Source: Olsenella timonensis (lineage in GTDB: Bacteria; Actinomycetota; Coriobacteriia; Coriobacteriales; Atopobiaceae). Taken from it: a DNA stretch of 64,000 bases. A model generated the notes under the pieces. It had not been told where the DNA came from. It ran no database searches and saw nothing but the letters and a program-made list of their open reading frames with translations. The stretch is taken from the NCBI RefSeq assembly GCF_900119915.1, contig NZ_LT635455.1, forward strand, positions 1,302,001 to 1,366,000, read 5' to 3'. This document shows positions 1 through 8,595 of this stretch, in pieces. Numbering within the stretch: position 1 is the stretch's first letter; each line of letters opens with the position of its first letter. The position numbers were made by a program, and so were the translations under genes.

Positions 1-223
1 GGAGCTCCCAGACGCGCGCGGGGTCCGACGCGTCGATCCCGGCGACCCTGAGCTCGCCGTCCCGCAGCGGGACGAGCGCGTTCAGGTGCCGCGCGAGCGT
101 CGTCTTGCCGGAGCCGTTCTCGCCGACTATGGCCACGAACTCCCCGCTTGCCACGTCGATCGAGGCGCCGCGCAGCGACGGGCGACCCGGCGCGTAGGCA
201 TGGCGGATGTCGCGCGCCTCCAC
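1..223 (-). CDS. ABC transporter ATP-binding protein, ECF/CbiO type (5' part only)
   Basis: Only the N-terminal ~74 residues lie in the window; the gene runs off the left edge. The translation has a typical ATPase start (VEARDIRHAYAPGRPSLRG) and a clear Walker A, GENGSGKTT, followed by LARHLNALVPLRDGELRVAG. The LxRHLNGLxxPxxG pattern after Walker A is characteristic of EcfA/CbiO ATPases of energy-coupling-factor vitamin or metal transporters. The start is uncertain: a GTG at 223 follows an AGAGG run, and an in-frame GTG at 247 has a GGGAG too close to it. No membrane partner or substrate protein is visible, so the substrate cannot be told. Confidence 0.75.
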   Translation of the reverse strand, partial: MEARDIRHAYAPGRPSLRGASIDVASGEFVAIVGENGSGKTTLARHLNALVPLRDGELRVAGIDASDPARVWEL

Positions 224-456
224 GATCCTCTCGCCCGTCCTGGCCACCTCCCGGCGTCGCGCGTAACTGACACAGCGTCGTCTATTCTACCGCAGACGGG
301 TCGGGCGGCGCACATACCCCGCACGCGCGTGCACACACCCTCCGGCGGCGGGTCCGCCCCACTCCGTTATAGCGGCGAATGTGCAACGATGGGGCGGGCG
401 AGGCTCCCCACCTGCGGTATCCTTACGATATCACCGACCGCAACCAAGGAGGACAC

Positions 457-1269
457 GTGCTCGCATTCGAGAAGTACGTCCGCCCCGGCAGCGCCCGCCA
501 GGCCCTCGAGCTCCTGCGAGAGCATCCCCAGGCAACCGTTATCGGCGGCATGATGTGGCTGCGCCTCGCAGATCGCACCGCACCGCTCGGCATCGACCTC
601 TCCGGCTGCGGGCTCGACCGCGTCGAGGAGACCGACGAGGCGTTCAGGATCGGCGCGATGGTGACGCTCGGCCAGCTGGAGAGCCACGTGCGCTTCCAGG
701 CCGCCACCTGCGGCGCGTTTAGCGAGGCGGTCCGTGACGTCGTGGGCACGCAGTTTCGCAACCTCGCCACGGTGGGCGGCTCCGTCTACGCGCGCATGGG
801 GTTCTCCGACGTCGTGACCGTGCTGCTCGCGCTCGACACCGAGGTCGAGCTCGAGGGGGCCGGCGTGATGCCGATCGTCCCGTTCGTGGAGCGTGGCGCG
901 CGCGGAGACATCCTCACCCACGTCATCGTGCGCAAGCACCACTACCGGGCGGCCTTCGAGTCGGTGCGCAACGCGGCGACGGACTTCTCCGCGCTCAACG
1001 CGGCGGCCGCCTGCTGGCAGGGCTCCTGGCACGTCACCGTGGGCGCGCGCCCCAAGAAGGCGACGCTCGTCACCGGCGGGGAGCGCATCCCGCTGCGCGC
1101 CGGGTTCTCCCCCGCGGAGCTTGACGCCGCCTGCGAGCTCGCCGAGAGCCTGGACTTTGGCGACGACCTGCGCGGCACCGCCGCGTGGCGCCGCGCCGTG
1201 GCGCCCGCGCTCGTCCGCCGCGCCGTGGAGCGCGCCGCAGAGAAGCCCCGCGCAGAGAAGGAGGCCTAG
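457..1269 (+). CDS. Xanthine dehydrogenase-type FAD-binding subunit
   Basis: About 270 residues. This is the medium, FAD-binding subunit of a molybdenum hydroxylase, which passes electrons between the iron-sulfur subunit and its acceptor. The N-terminal part carries the FAD-binding segment (VIGGMMWLRL near residue 28) and the family motif FRNLATVGGSV near residue 100, where the FAD pyrophosphate sits. The C-terminal part resembles the CO-dehydrogenase flavoprotein C domain. I chose the GTG at 457 because an AAGGAGG ribosome site sits 5 bases upstream and the protein then begins at the usual LAFEKYVRP. It ends 2 bases before the next gene, so the two are surely cotranscribed and form one enzyme. 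The substrate is probably a purine or another N-heterocycle, by family inference only. Confidence 0.88.
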   Translation: MLAFEKYVRPGSARQALELLREHPQATVIGGMMWLRLADRTAPLGIDLSGCGLDRVEETDEAFRIGAMVTLGQLESHVRFQAATCGAFSEAVRDVVGTQFRNLATVGGSVYARMGFSDVVTVLLALDTEVELEGAGVMPIVPFVERGARGDILTHVIVRKHHYRAAFESVRNAATDFSALNAAAACWQGSWHVTVGARPKKATLVTGGERIPLRAGFSPAELDAACELAESLDFGDDLRGTAAWRRAVAPALVRRAVERAAEKPRAEKEA

Positions 1270-1271
1270 GG

Positions 1272-4052
1272 ATGCTCGTCAACCTCACCTTGAACGGCGC
1301 GCGCCTCGAGGAGGACGTCCGCCCGGACATGACGCTCTTCGACTTCTGCCGCGCGCACGGCTACAAGTCCGTGAAGTGCGCGTGCGAGACCTCCAACTGC
1401 GGCCTCTGCACCGTTCTGCTTGACGGCGAGCCCGTGCTCTCGTGCTCGGTCATGATAGCCCGCGCAGACGGCCACGAGGTCACCACGCTCGAGGGCATGC
1501 GCGACGGCCGCCGCGAGCTTCTGGCCCAGTGCCTCGCCGAGGAGGGGGCCGAGCAGTGCGGCTTCTGCGCACCGGGCCTCGAGATGGCCGTGCTCGCGCT
1601 CGACGCCGCCCGCCCCGGCGCCGACGACGAGACCGTGCGCCGCTACCTCTCCGGCAACCTCTGCCGCTGCTCCGGCTACGCCGGCCAGATGCGCGCGATC
1701 CGCCGCTTCCTCGCCCGTCACGACAACGGCGGCGAGCTGCCGCCGCGCGTGGTCCCGGACGACCTCACCACCGAGTCGGGCGAGAGGCACGCCCAGATCG
1801 CGCGGCCCCTCGCGAAGAAGGACTCCGACGCCCTGCTCTCCGGCGCGCCGGTCTACACCGCCGACCTCGTTCCCGAGGGCGCCCTCGTGGTGAAGCTCGT
1901 GCGCAGCCGGCACGCCAACGCCCTGGTCACGAGCATCGACAAGAGCCGCGCGCTCGAGGTCCCCGGCGTCGTCGCGGTCTTCGGCCCGGATGACGTGCCC
2001 CACAACCGCTTCACGCTGGCCGGCCAGAGCTTCCCCGAGCCGAGCCCCTATGACACGGTCCTCCTCGACCGCCACGTGCGCTACGTGGGCGACGAGGTGG
2101 CCATGGTCGTAGCCGAGACCGAGGCCGCTGCCGCCGCGGGCGTGAAGGCCGTGAAGGTCGCCTACGAGCAGCTGCCCGCCGTCATCGACGTGGAGGAGGC
2201 GCTGGACAACGCCACCGTCATCCACGACGAGCAGGACTGGACGCCCGGCGGCGACAAGTCGGGCGACCCGTCTCGCAACCTCGTGGCGCACGGCGAGCGC
2301 GTCCACGGCGACCTGGAGGCGGCCTTCGCTGCCTCTGACGTGGTAATCGAGCGCACCTACCGCACGCAGGCCACGCAGCAGTCCATGATGGAGACGTTCC
2401 GCTCCTTTGCCTACTCCGACGCCTTTGGCCGCCTCACCGTGGTGAGCTCCACGCAGGTGCCCTTCCACATCCGCCGCCAGGTGGCAAACGCCCTGGGGAT
2501 TCCCAAGCGCCAGGTGCGCGTCATCAAGCCGCGCGTGGGCGGCGGCTTTGGCGCCAAGCAGAGCGGCTGCAACGAGCCCTTCGCCGCGTTCGCCGCGATG
2601 AAGACGGGCCGCCCGTGCGTGTGCACCTACACGCGCGCGGAGACCATGAGCTGCTCCAACACGCGTCACGAGATGGTCCTCAAGGTGCGCGTGGGTGCAC
2701 GCCGCGACGGCACGATCGAGGCCATCGACCTCTACGCGCTCTCCAACGCCGGCGCCTACGGGTACCACGGCACCACCACGGTCACGCTCGTGGGCGGCAA
2801 GGCGCTCCCGATCTACAACCACGCGACGGCGAGCCGCTTCAGCTACGACGTGGTCTACACCAACACCACGCCGGGCGGCGCCTATCGCGGCTACGGCGCG
2901 ACGCAGGGCTGCTTTGCCGTGGAGTCCGCTGTCAACGAGCTGGCCGACGAGCTGGGCATGGACCCGTGCGAGCTGCGCCTCAAGAACCTCGTCAGGCCCG
3001 GCGAGACCCTCTGGCAGCTCAACGACGAGCACCTCCACAGCTGCCGCCTCGACGAGTGCCTCGGCCGCGCGATGGAGATGGTGGGCTGGAAGGGCCGGCC
3101 CCTCCGCGAGGACCTCGGCGACCGCGTGCGCGGCCTGGGCGTGGCGCTCACGATGCAGGGCTCCGGCATCGCGATGGTCGACATCGCCAACGTGGACATC
3201 CGCCTCGAGGACGACGGCTTCTACGTGCTCTCCATCGGTGCCACCGACGTGGGGACCGGCGCCGACACGATCCTGGCGCAGATGGCGGCCGAGGCGCTCG
3301 GCTGCAGCGTGGACCGCATCGTCACCAAGGGCGTCGACACCGACACCTCCCCCTTCGACACCGGCGCCTACGCCTCCTCGGGCACCTACACCACCGGCGG
3401 CGCCGTCGTGCGCGCGGCAGAGGACCTCGTCCGGCAGATCCGGGGGCAGGCGGCCCGCCTCTGGGACGCGGACGAGAAGGACGTGGAGTTCGACGGCGAG
3501 CTCCTCCGCTGCGGCGGGCGCCAGATGACGGTCGCCGAGCTCGCCAACAAGATGATCGGCTTTGGCCTGCAGCCCGGCATGCTCGAGGGCCACGGGTCCA
3601 ACGCGCAGCCCACCTCGCCGCCCCCCTACATGGCCGGCATAGCCGAGGTCGAGGTCGACAAGGCCACGGGCAAGGTCACGGTCACCGACTACGCGGCGGT
3701 GGTGGACTGCGGCACCGTCATCAACCCCGCGCTCGCCCGCGTGCAGGCGGAGGGCGGCATCGCCCAGGGGATTGGCATGGCGCTCACCGAGGACGTCTCC
3801 CGCGACGAGCGCGGCGGCCTGCGCACCGGCAGCCTCATGACGTACAAGCTGCCCTCCCGCCTGGACGTGCCCGAACCGCGCGTGGAGTTCATGCCGAGCT
3901 TCGAGCCCACGGGGCCCTTCGGCGCGAAGTCCATCGGCGAGGTCGTCATCAACACCCCCTCCCCCGCCGTCATGAGCGCCGTCGCCCATGCCACGGGACG
4001 CTACGTGCGCGACCTGCCGATCACCCCGAGCAAGGTGCTCGGCGCCCGGTAG
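1272..4052 (+). CDS. Fused [2Fe-2S] and molybdopterin-binding subunit of xanthine dehydrogenase-family hydroxylase
   Basis: 926 residues joining two subunits that are often separate. Residues ~1-155 are the small iron-sulfur subunit. They hold a plant-type 2Fe-2S cysteine set (CACETSNCGLC, then VLSCS) and a second helical 2Fe-2S set (CGFCAPG and LCRCSGY). From ~185 the protein is the large molybdenum-cofactor subunit, with VGGGFGAKQ, GAYRGYGATQG and, near the end, IGEVVINTPSPAV, whose glutamate matches the catalytic base of the family. The AYRG arginine and the lack of a Cys-Ser active loop favour a xanthine/purine-type hydroxylase over CO dehydrogenase. The protein works with the FAD subunit just upstream. 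No XdhC/MocA-type maturation gene follows; the next gene is on the other strand. Confidence 0.9.
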   Translation: MLVNLTLNGARLEEDVRPDMTLFDFCRAHGYKSVKCACETSNCGLCTVLLDGEPVLSCSVMIARADGHEVTTLEGMRDGRRELLAQCLAEEGAEQCGFCAPGLEMAVLALDAARPGADDETVRRYLSGNLCRCSGYAGQMRAIRRFLARHDNGGELPPRVVPDDLTTESGERHAQIARPLAKKDSDALLSGAPVYTADLVPEGALVVKLVRSRHANALVTSIDKSRALEVPGVVAVFGPDDVPHNRFTLAGQSFPEPSPYDTVLLDRHVRYVGDEVAMVVAETEAAAAAGVKAVKVAYEQLPAVIDVEEALDNATVIHDEQDWTPGGDKSGDPSRNLVAHGERVHGDLEAAFAASDVVIERTYRTQATQQSMMETFRSFAYSDAFGRLTVVSSTQVPFHIRRQVANALGIPKRQVRVIKPRVGGGFGAKQSGCNEPFAAFAAMKTGRPCVCTYTRAETMSCSNTRHEMVLKVRVGARRDGTIEAIDLYALSNAGAYGYHGTTTVTLVGGKALPIYNHATASRFSYDVVYTNTTPGGAYRGYGATQGCFAVESAVNELADELGMDPCELRLKNLVRPGETLWQLNDEHLHSCRLDECLGRAMEMVGWKGRPLREDLGDRVRGLGVALTMQGSGIAMVDIANVDIRLEDDGFYVLSIGATDVGTGADTILAQMAAEALGCSVDRIVTKGVDTDTSPFDTGAYASSGTYTTGGAVVRAAEDLVRQIRGQAARLWDADEKDVEFDGELLRCGGRQMTVAELANKMIGFGLQPGMLEGHGSNAQPTSPPPYMAGIAEVEVDKATGKVTVTDYAAVVDCGTVINPALARVQAEGGIAQGIGMALTEDVSRDERGGLRTGSLMTYKLPSRLDVPEPRVEFMPSFEPTGPFGAKSIGEVVINTPSPAVMSAVAHATGRYVRDLPITPSKVLGAR

Positions 4053-4071
4053 CAACGGGAGGGGCGGGCCC

Positions 4072-4635
4072 TCAGGCGAGCTCCCTGACGACGCGCGCCG
4101 GCACGCCCGCCACGAGCACGTTGTCCGGGAACGACCGCGTCACCACGGCGCCCGACGCCACGACGACGCCGTCGCCGAGCGTGACGCCGGGGTTGATCGT
4201 GGCATGGCCGCCGATCCAGCAGTTGCGACCGATGCGGACGCCGCGGCCGCGCTCCACTCCGGTGGCACGGCGCGCGGCGTCGAGCGGGTGCTCCACGGCG
4301 TAGATCCCGACCTGGGGCCCGACGAGCGTCCCGGCGCCGATCTCGATGGGGGCCACGTCAAGGAAGACGCAGCCCACGCCCACGAAGACCCCGTCGCCCA
4401 CGTGGATGTTCATGCCGTAGTCGCACTGGAACGGCGACTTGACGTTGGCCCCCTCCCCGAGGGACCCGAGCAGCTCGCGCAGGATGTCCGAGCGGGCGCC
4501 CTTGTCGGCGTTGCTCGTGTCGTTGAGCCTGTCGAGCAGCTCGTAGCAGCGGCCGCGGAGCCCCCGCAGCCGCCCGTCCGACGGGCGGAAGTAGTCCCCC
4601 GAGAGAAAGCGGTCGTAGTCGCTGGCGTCTGGCAT
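4072..4635 (-). CDS. Sugar/maltose O-acetyltransferase family protein
   Basis: 187 residues with a left-handed beta-helix of hexapeptide repeats. It transfers acetyl from acetyl-CoA to a hydroxyl group of a sugar or similar acceptor. An N-terminal maltose-acetyltransferase helical cap (FLSGDYFRPSDGRLRGLR) is followed by the hexapeptide core, with FQCDYGMNIHVGDGVFVG, the catalytic-histidine region IYAVEHPLDAARR and a CoA-end motif, WIGGHATINPGVTLGDGVVV. The ATG is preceded by GGAAGGAG. It stands alone, convergent with the hydroxylase operon and divergent from the exporter pair. The true acceptor is unknown; LacA and NodL belong to the same family. Confidence 0.9.
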   Translation of the reverse strand: MPDASDYDRFLSGDYFRPSDGRLRGLRGRCYELLDRLNDTSNADKGARSDILRELLGSLGEGANVKSPFQCDYGMNIHVGDGVFVGVGCVFLDVAPIEIGAGTLVGPQVGIYAVEHPLDAARRATGVERGRGVRIGRNCWIGGHATINPGVTLGDGVVVASGAVVTRSFPDNVLVAGVPARVVRELA

Positions 4636-4743
4636 GGCTCTCCTTCCGATCCTGCCCGTCCGATCGTTATACCCGCAACGCGTGGCAACCTCAAGGCCCC
4701 GCGCGCTAGAATTGTGCGGTTACCCCTCACGCCCGGAGGCCGC

Positions 4744-6474
4744 ATGTTCAAGCTCAGGCGCTACCTCGCGGGCCACTACGCCCAGTGCGTGCTGGCACCG
4801 CTGTTCAAGATGCTCGAGGCGCTTCTCCAGCTCCTCGTCCCGCTCGTGATGGCCCAGGTCATCGACGTCGGCATCGCCACGCGCGACACCGGGTACGTGC
4901 TCCTCCACGGGGCGCTGCTCGTCGTCATGGGCGTCTTCGCCTGGGTCGTCTCGGTCACGGCGCAGTTCTTCAGCGCGCGGCTCGCGGCGGCCTTTGGCAC
5001 CGCCATGCGCGACGACCTCTTCGCCCACGTGCTCACGCTCTCCCGCGAGGACGTGGAGCGCCTCGGCCGGGCGAGCCTCGTGACGCGTCTCACCAACGAC
5101 TCACAGCAGGTCCAGGACGGACTCAACATGTTCTTCCGCCTGATCCTGCGCTCCCCGTTCGTGACCTTCGGGACGGTGGTCGCCGCCTTCTTCGTGGACG
5201 GCGTCGAGGGCGCGGTGCTGCTCGCCGCCGTGCTCGCGGCCGGCGCGCTCGTGATCGGATTCATGTACGCGACCACCGACCGCTACCGCGGCATCCAGCG
5301 CGGCCTCGACGACGTGCAGCTCGCCGTCTCGGAGAACCTGGAGGGCGCCCGCGTGCTGCGCGCCTTTCGCCGCGAGGCCAGCGAGCGCGCCGCCTTCGCC
5401 GAGACGGCCGCCACCGTGCGCGACCGCCAGGTCGCGACCGGCGACATCTCCGCCCTCGTGAACCCGCTCACCTACGCCGCCGTCAACTGCGGCCTCATCG
5501 CCCTGCTGTGGTTCGGCGGGGCGCAGGTGGACGTCGGCCACCTCACCCAGGGCCAGCTCGTCGCCCTCGTGAGCTACGTCAGCCAGGCGCTCGTGGAGCT
5601 CCTCAAGCTCACGAACCTCATCGTCCTTCTCGCCAAGGCGTCCGCCTGCGCCCGGCGCATCAACGAGGTCTTCGAGACGACGCCATCCCTCGGGGACGGC
5701 ACGCTCGACGCCGCCTCCGCGCCTGACGCCCCCGCCCTCGCCTTCCGCGACGTGAGCTTCGCGTACCCCGGCGCCGCGGGAGACGCCCTCTCCCACGTGA
5801 GCTTCTCCGTCGAGCCGGGGGGCACGCTCGGCGTGATCGGGGGCACGGGCTCCGGCAAGTCCACGCTCGCGAGCCTCGCCATGCGCTTCTACGACGTGAC
5901 GGGCGGAGAGGTCGCGGTCGGCGGGCAGGACGTCCGAGACCTCACGCGCCGCACGCTGCGCGCCCAGGTCTCGCTCGTGGCGCAGGGCGCCACGCTCTTC
6001 TCGGGCACCGTCGCGTCGAACCTGCGCTGGGCGAACCGAGACGCCAGCGAGGACGACCTGCGCTCAGCCCTTGCGACCGCGCAGGCGACGGGCATCGTGG
6101 ACGGCAGGCCCGAGGGCCTGGACGCCGAGGTCGAGCAGTTCGGGCGCAACTTCTCCGGCGGGCAGCGCCAGCGGCTCGCCATCGCGCGCACCCTCGTGCG
6201 CCGCCCGCGCGTCCTCGTCCTCGACGACGCCTCCTCCGCGCTCGACTACGCCACCGACGCGGCGCTGCGCCGCGCGATCGCCCGCGACTGCGCGGGCACC
6301 GCCGTCGTCACCATCTCCCAGCGCGTGGCCGCCGTGCGCCACGCCGACCAGATCCTCGTGCTCGACGGCGGCCGCCAGATGGGCCTCGGGACGCACGAGG
6401 AGCTGCTCGCTGGCTGCCCCGTCTACCGCGAGATCTGCGAGTCGCAGCTCACCGGCGAGGAGGTGGCGCGATGA
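4744..6474 (+). CDS. ABC exporter, fused permease/ATPase, degenerate-site half
   Basis: 576 residues: an N-terminal type-1 exporter membrane domain (~1-300, about six helices) and a C-terminal nucleotide-binding domain. Walker A is GGTGSGKST and the signature is [12 protein letters not shown]. Walker B reads LVLDDASSALD, with Asp in place of the catalytic Glu, and the switch region reads ISQRVAAV, with Gln in place of His. These two changes mark the degenerate-site half of heterodimeric exporters such as TM287/288, LmrCD and BmrCD. The next gene starts inside its stop codon (ATGA) and supplies the active site. The ATG at 4744 follows CCCGGAGGCCGC. The substrate is unknown; family members export drugs, peptides or lipids. 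Confidence 0.92.
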   Translation: MFKLRRYLAGHYAQCVLAPLFKMLEALLQLLVPLVMAQVIDVGIATRDTGYVLLHGALLVVMGVFAWVVSVTAQFFSARLAAAFGTAMRDDLFAHVLTLSREDVERLGRASLVTRLTNDSQQVQDGLNMFFRLILRSPFVTFGTVVAAFFVDGVEGAVLLAAVLAAGALVIGFMYATTDRYRGIQRGLDDVQLAVSENLEGARVLRAFRREASERAAFAETAATVRDRQVATGDISALVNPLTYAAVNCGLIALLWFGGAQVDVGHLTQGQLVALVSYVSQALVELLKLTNLIVLLAKASACARRINEVFETTPSLGDGTLDAASAPDAPALAFRDVSFAYPGAAGDALSHVSFSVEPGGTLGVIGGTGSGKSTLASLAMRFYDVTGGEVAVGGQDVRDLTRRTLRAQVSLVAQGATLFSGTVASNLRWANRDASEDDLRSALATAQATGIVDGRPEGLDAEVEQFGRNFSGGQRQRLAIARTLVRRPRVLVLDDASSALDYATDAALRRAIARDCAGTAVVTISQRVAAVRHADQILVLDGGRQMGLGTHEELLAGCPVYREICESQLTGEEVAR

Positions 6475-8228
6475 GCGAGAGGGACCGCGCGCGCTCGGGC
6501 GACACCGTTCGTCGCATGCTGGCGCTCTTCTCCGCGCGGCGCGGCGGGGTCGCGGCGACCGCGCTGCTCACGGTCTGCGTCGTGGTGGGCACGCTCGCGC
6601 TGCCCGTGCTCAGCGGACGGGCGATCGACTGCGTCGTGGGCGCGGGCGAGGTGGACTTCGCCGGCCTCGCCCGCTCGCTCGCCTGGATAGCCGCGACGCT
6701 CGGGGGCACCGCGCTCTGCCAGTGGGCGCTCACCGCCGTCACCAACCGCCTCGCCTTCGGCGCGGCGCTCGAGCTGCGCGAGCGTGCCTTCGACCACCTC
6801 CAGGAGCTCCCGCTCTCCTACATAGACTCCCACGGCCACGGCGACCTCGCCGCGCGCATCGTGACCGACGCCGACATGCTCACCAGCGGCCTGCTCATGG
6901 CCTTCCAGCAGCTGCCCGTCGGGGTGCTCACGATCGTCGTGACGCTCGCCTTCATGTTTGCGCTCAACCCGCCCATAGCCGCCGTGGTGGCGCTGCTGAC
7001 GCCCGTCTCGGTGTTCACCGCGCGCTTCATCGCCACGCACAGCGCCAGGCACTTCTCGGGGCAGACGCGGCTGCGCGGCGAGCTCACTGCATACGTCGAG
7101 GAGATGGTCGGCGGCATCTCCGAGATCGAGACCTTCGACGTGGCGCGACAGGCCCACGAGCGCTTTGCCGAGACGGACGCCGCGCTCGGACGGGAGAGCC
7201 TCAAGGCGGTGTTCTTCTCGTCCCTGGTGAACCCCACCACGCGCTTTGCGAACGCCCTCGTCTACGCGGCCATAGGCATCTTCGGCGCGTTCGTCGCCAT
7301 GGGGGGCGGCATCACCGTGGGCGGGCTCTCCGCCTTCCTGGGCTACGCTGACCAGTACGCCAAGCCCTTCAACGACATCTCCGGCGTGGCGACCGAGCTG
7401 CAGAACTCAGTCGCCTGCGCCCGGCGCCTGTTCGCCCTGCTCGACGTCCCCGCCGAGGCACCGGACGCCCCGGGCGCGCTCGCGCTCGACGAGCCGCGCG
7501 GCGAGGTCGAGCTGGACCACGTCGTCTTTGGCTACGACCCGGCGCGCCCGGTCCTGCGCGACGTCGACCTCGGCGTGCGTCCGGGCCAGCGCGTCGCCCT
7601 CGTGGGCGAGACGGGCTGCGGGAAGACCACCCTCATCAACCTCATCATGCGCTTCTACGACGTGGACGGCGGCGCCGTGCGCGTGGACGGGCACGACGTG
7701 CGCGACCTCACGCGCGAGAGCCTGCGCTCGGGGTGGGGCATGGTGCTGCAGGACACGTGGGTGCGCCGCGCCACGGTGCGCGAGAACGTGAGCATGGGTC
7801 GCCCCGACGCCACGCTCGAGGAGGTGCGCGCCGCATGTCGCGAGGCGTATGCGGACGACTTCATCTGCCGCCTGCCGCAGGGCTACGACACGGTGCTCGA
7901 CGGCTCGACGTCGCTGTCCGCCGGGCAGCGACAGCTCCTGTGCATCGCGCGCGTCATGCTCGCGCGGCCCGCGATGCTCATCCTCGACGAGGCGACCTCC
8001 AACATCGACACACGCACCGAGCTCCTGGTCCAGCGCGCGCTGGCGCGCCTCATGGAGGGCCGCACGAGCTTTGTCGTGGCGCACCGGCTCTCCACCGTGC
8101 GCGACGCCGATCTCATCTGTGTAATCGCCGACGGGCGCATCGCCGAGCGCGGCACCCACGAGGGGCTGCTCGCCGCAGGCGGGCGCTATCGGTGCATCTA
8201 CGAGGCGCAGTTCGCGCCGACGGAGTAG
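6471..8228 (+). CDS. ABC exporter, fused permease/ATPase, catalytic half
   Basis: 585 residues, overlapping the preceding half-transporter by 4 bases. The membrane domain (~1-320) is followed by an ATPase domain with Walker A GETGCGKTT, signature LSAGQRQLLCIAR, Walker B LILDEATSNID with the catalytic Glu, and an intact H-loop (VVAHRLSTV). It therefore carries the canonical residues its partner lacks, and the pair should form one heterodimer with one consensus and one degenerate ATP site. Translational coupling through the ATGA overlap would give equal amounts. The lower-strand genes downstream are separated by a strong inverted repeat. Confidence 0.92.
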   Translation: MSERDRARSGDTVRRMLALFSARRGGVAATALLTVCVVVGTLALPVLSGRAIDCVVGAGEVDFAGLARSLAWIAATLGGTALCQWALTAVTNRLAFGAALELRERAFDHLQELPLSYIDSHGHGDLAARIVTDADMLTSGLLMAFQQLPVGVLTIVVTLAFMFALNPPIAAVVALLTPVSVFTARFIATHSARHFSGQTRLRGELTAYVEEMVGGISEIETFDVARQAHERFAETDAALGRESLKAVFFSSLVNPTTRFANALVYAAIGIFGAFVAMGGGITVGGLSAFLGYADQYAKPFNDISGVATELQNSVACARRLFALLDVPAEAPDAPGALALDEPRGEVELDHVVFGYDPARPVLRDVDLGVRPGQRVALVGETGCGKTTLINLIMRFYDVDGGAVRVDGHDVRDLTRESLRSGWGMVLQDTWVRRATVRENVSMGRPDATLEEVRAACREAYADDFICRLPQGYDTVLDGSTSLSAGQRQLLCIARVMLARPAMLILDEATSNIDTRTELLVQRALARLMEGRTSFVVAHRLSTVRDADLICVIADGRIAERGTHEGLLAAGGRYRCIYEAQFAPTE

Positions 8229-8280
8229 CTCCCGCCCGTCGCCGCGGCCCCCCGCCCGTCGCCACGGGCCCTCGTGGGTG

Positions 8281-8336
8281 CCGCGGGCCGCGGATGGACG
8301 TTTCAGCCGAGAAGAACGTCCATCCGCGGCCCGCGG
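8281..8336. repeat. Perfect 22-bp inverted repeat with 12-nt loop
   Basis: Positions 8281-8302 are the exact reverse complement of 8315-8336, with a 12-base loop. The stem begins CCGCGGGCCGCGGATGG. It lies between the end of the exporter pair and the end of a convergent minus-strand gene, so a bidirectional terminator is the simplest reading. There is no T-run on either side and the stem is unusually long and exact, so a palindromic mobile-type repeat is also possible. Confidence 0.7.
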
Positions 8337-8340
8337 CGGT

Positions 8341-8385
8341 ATGCGGGGTATGCTGGGTATGCTGGGTATGCGGGGTATGCGGGGG
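8341..8385. repeat. Short tandem repeat, five copies of a 9-mer
   Basis: Five head-to-tail copies of ATGCGGGGT, two of them with the variant ATGCTGGGT and the last ending in G. The array starts four bases after the inverted repeat and ends just before the stop codon of the small minus-strand gene. Copy number is likely to vary by slippage. Confidence 0.85.
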
Positions 8386-8391
8386 ATGCCC

Positions 8392-8595
8392 CTACAGCCC
8401 GCGCTCGCGCAGGCGCGCGTCGATCTCCTTCAGCGTGACTCTCGCGGCAAAGAGCTGGCGATACGTCGCCGTCTTCACCTTGCCCGCCGCGGCGAGCTCG
8501 TCCATCCGGGCCCTCGTGGCCGCAAGCTCGTCGCGCACCGCGGCAGCGAACTCGTCGTATGCGGCGAGGCGCGCGGCGTCGTCGGGCGCGCCCAT
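8392..8595 (-). CDS. Small hypothetical helical protein
   Basis: 67 residues beginning MGAPDDAARLAAYDEF. I do not recognise the family. The sequence is rich in Ala, Arg and Glu and looks wholly alpha-helical, with two likely helices (roughly residues 5-35 and 42-62) and no signal peptide or membrane segment. Its ATG shares one base with the TGA stop of the tautomerase gene upstream, so the two are translationally coupled and it is probably a real gene. The tandem repeat lies right behind its stop codon. Confidence 0.6.
   Translation of the reverse strand: MGAPDDAARLAAYDEFAAAVRDELAATRARMDELAAAGKVKTATYRQLFAARVTLKEIDARLRERGL

Noticed and set aside
1266-4055. A 929-codon open frame on the minus strand opposite the molybdenum hydroxylase
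   Set aside because: It is rich in His, Gly, Val and Ala with no family motif, and mirrors a gene with clear domains. High GC produces such mirror frames.
4052-4072. Terminator between the hydroxylase and acetyltransferase genes
   Set aside because: Only 19 bases with no stable stem.
8341-8385. Possible CRISPR array
   Set aside because: The units are 9 bp and contiguous, without spacers. No Cas gene and no other spaced repeat of CRISPR type exists in the window.
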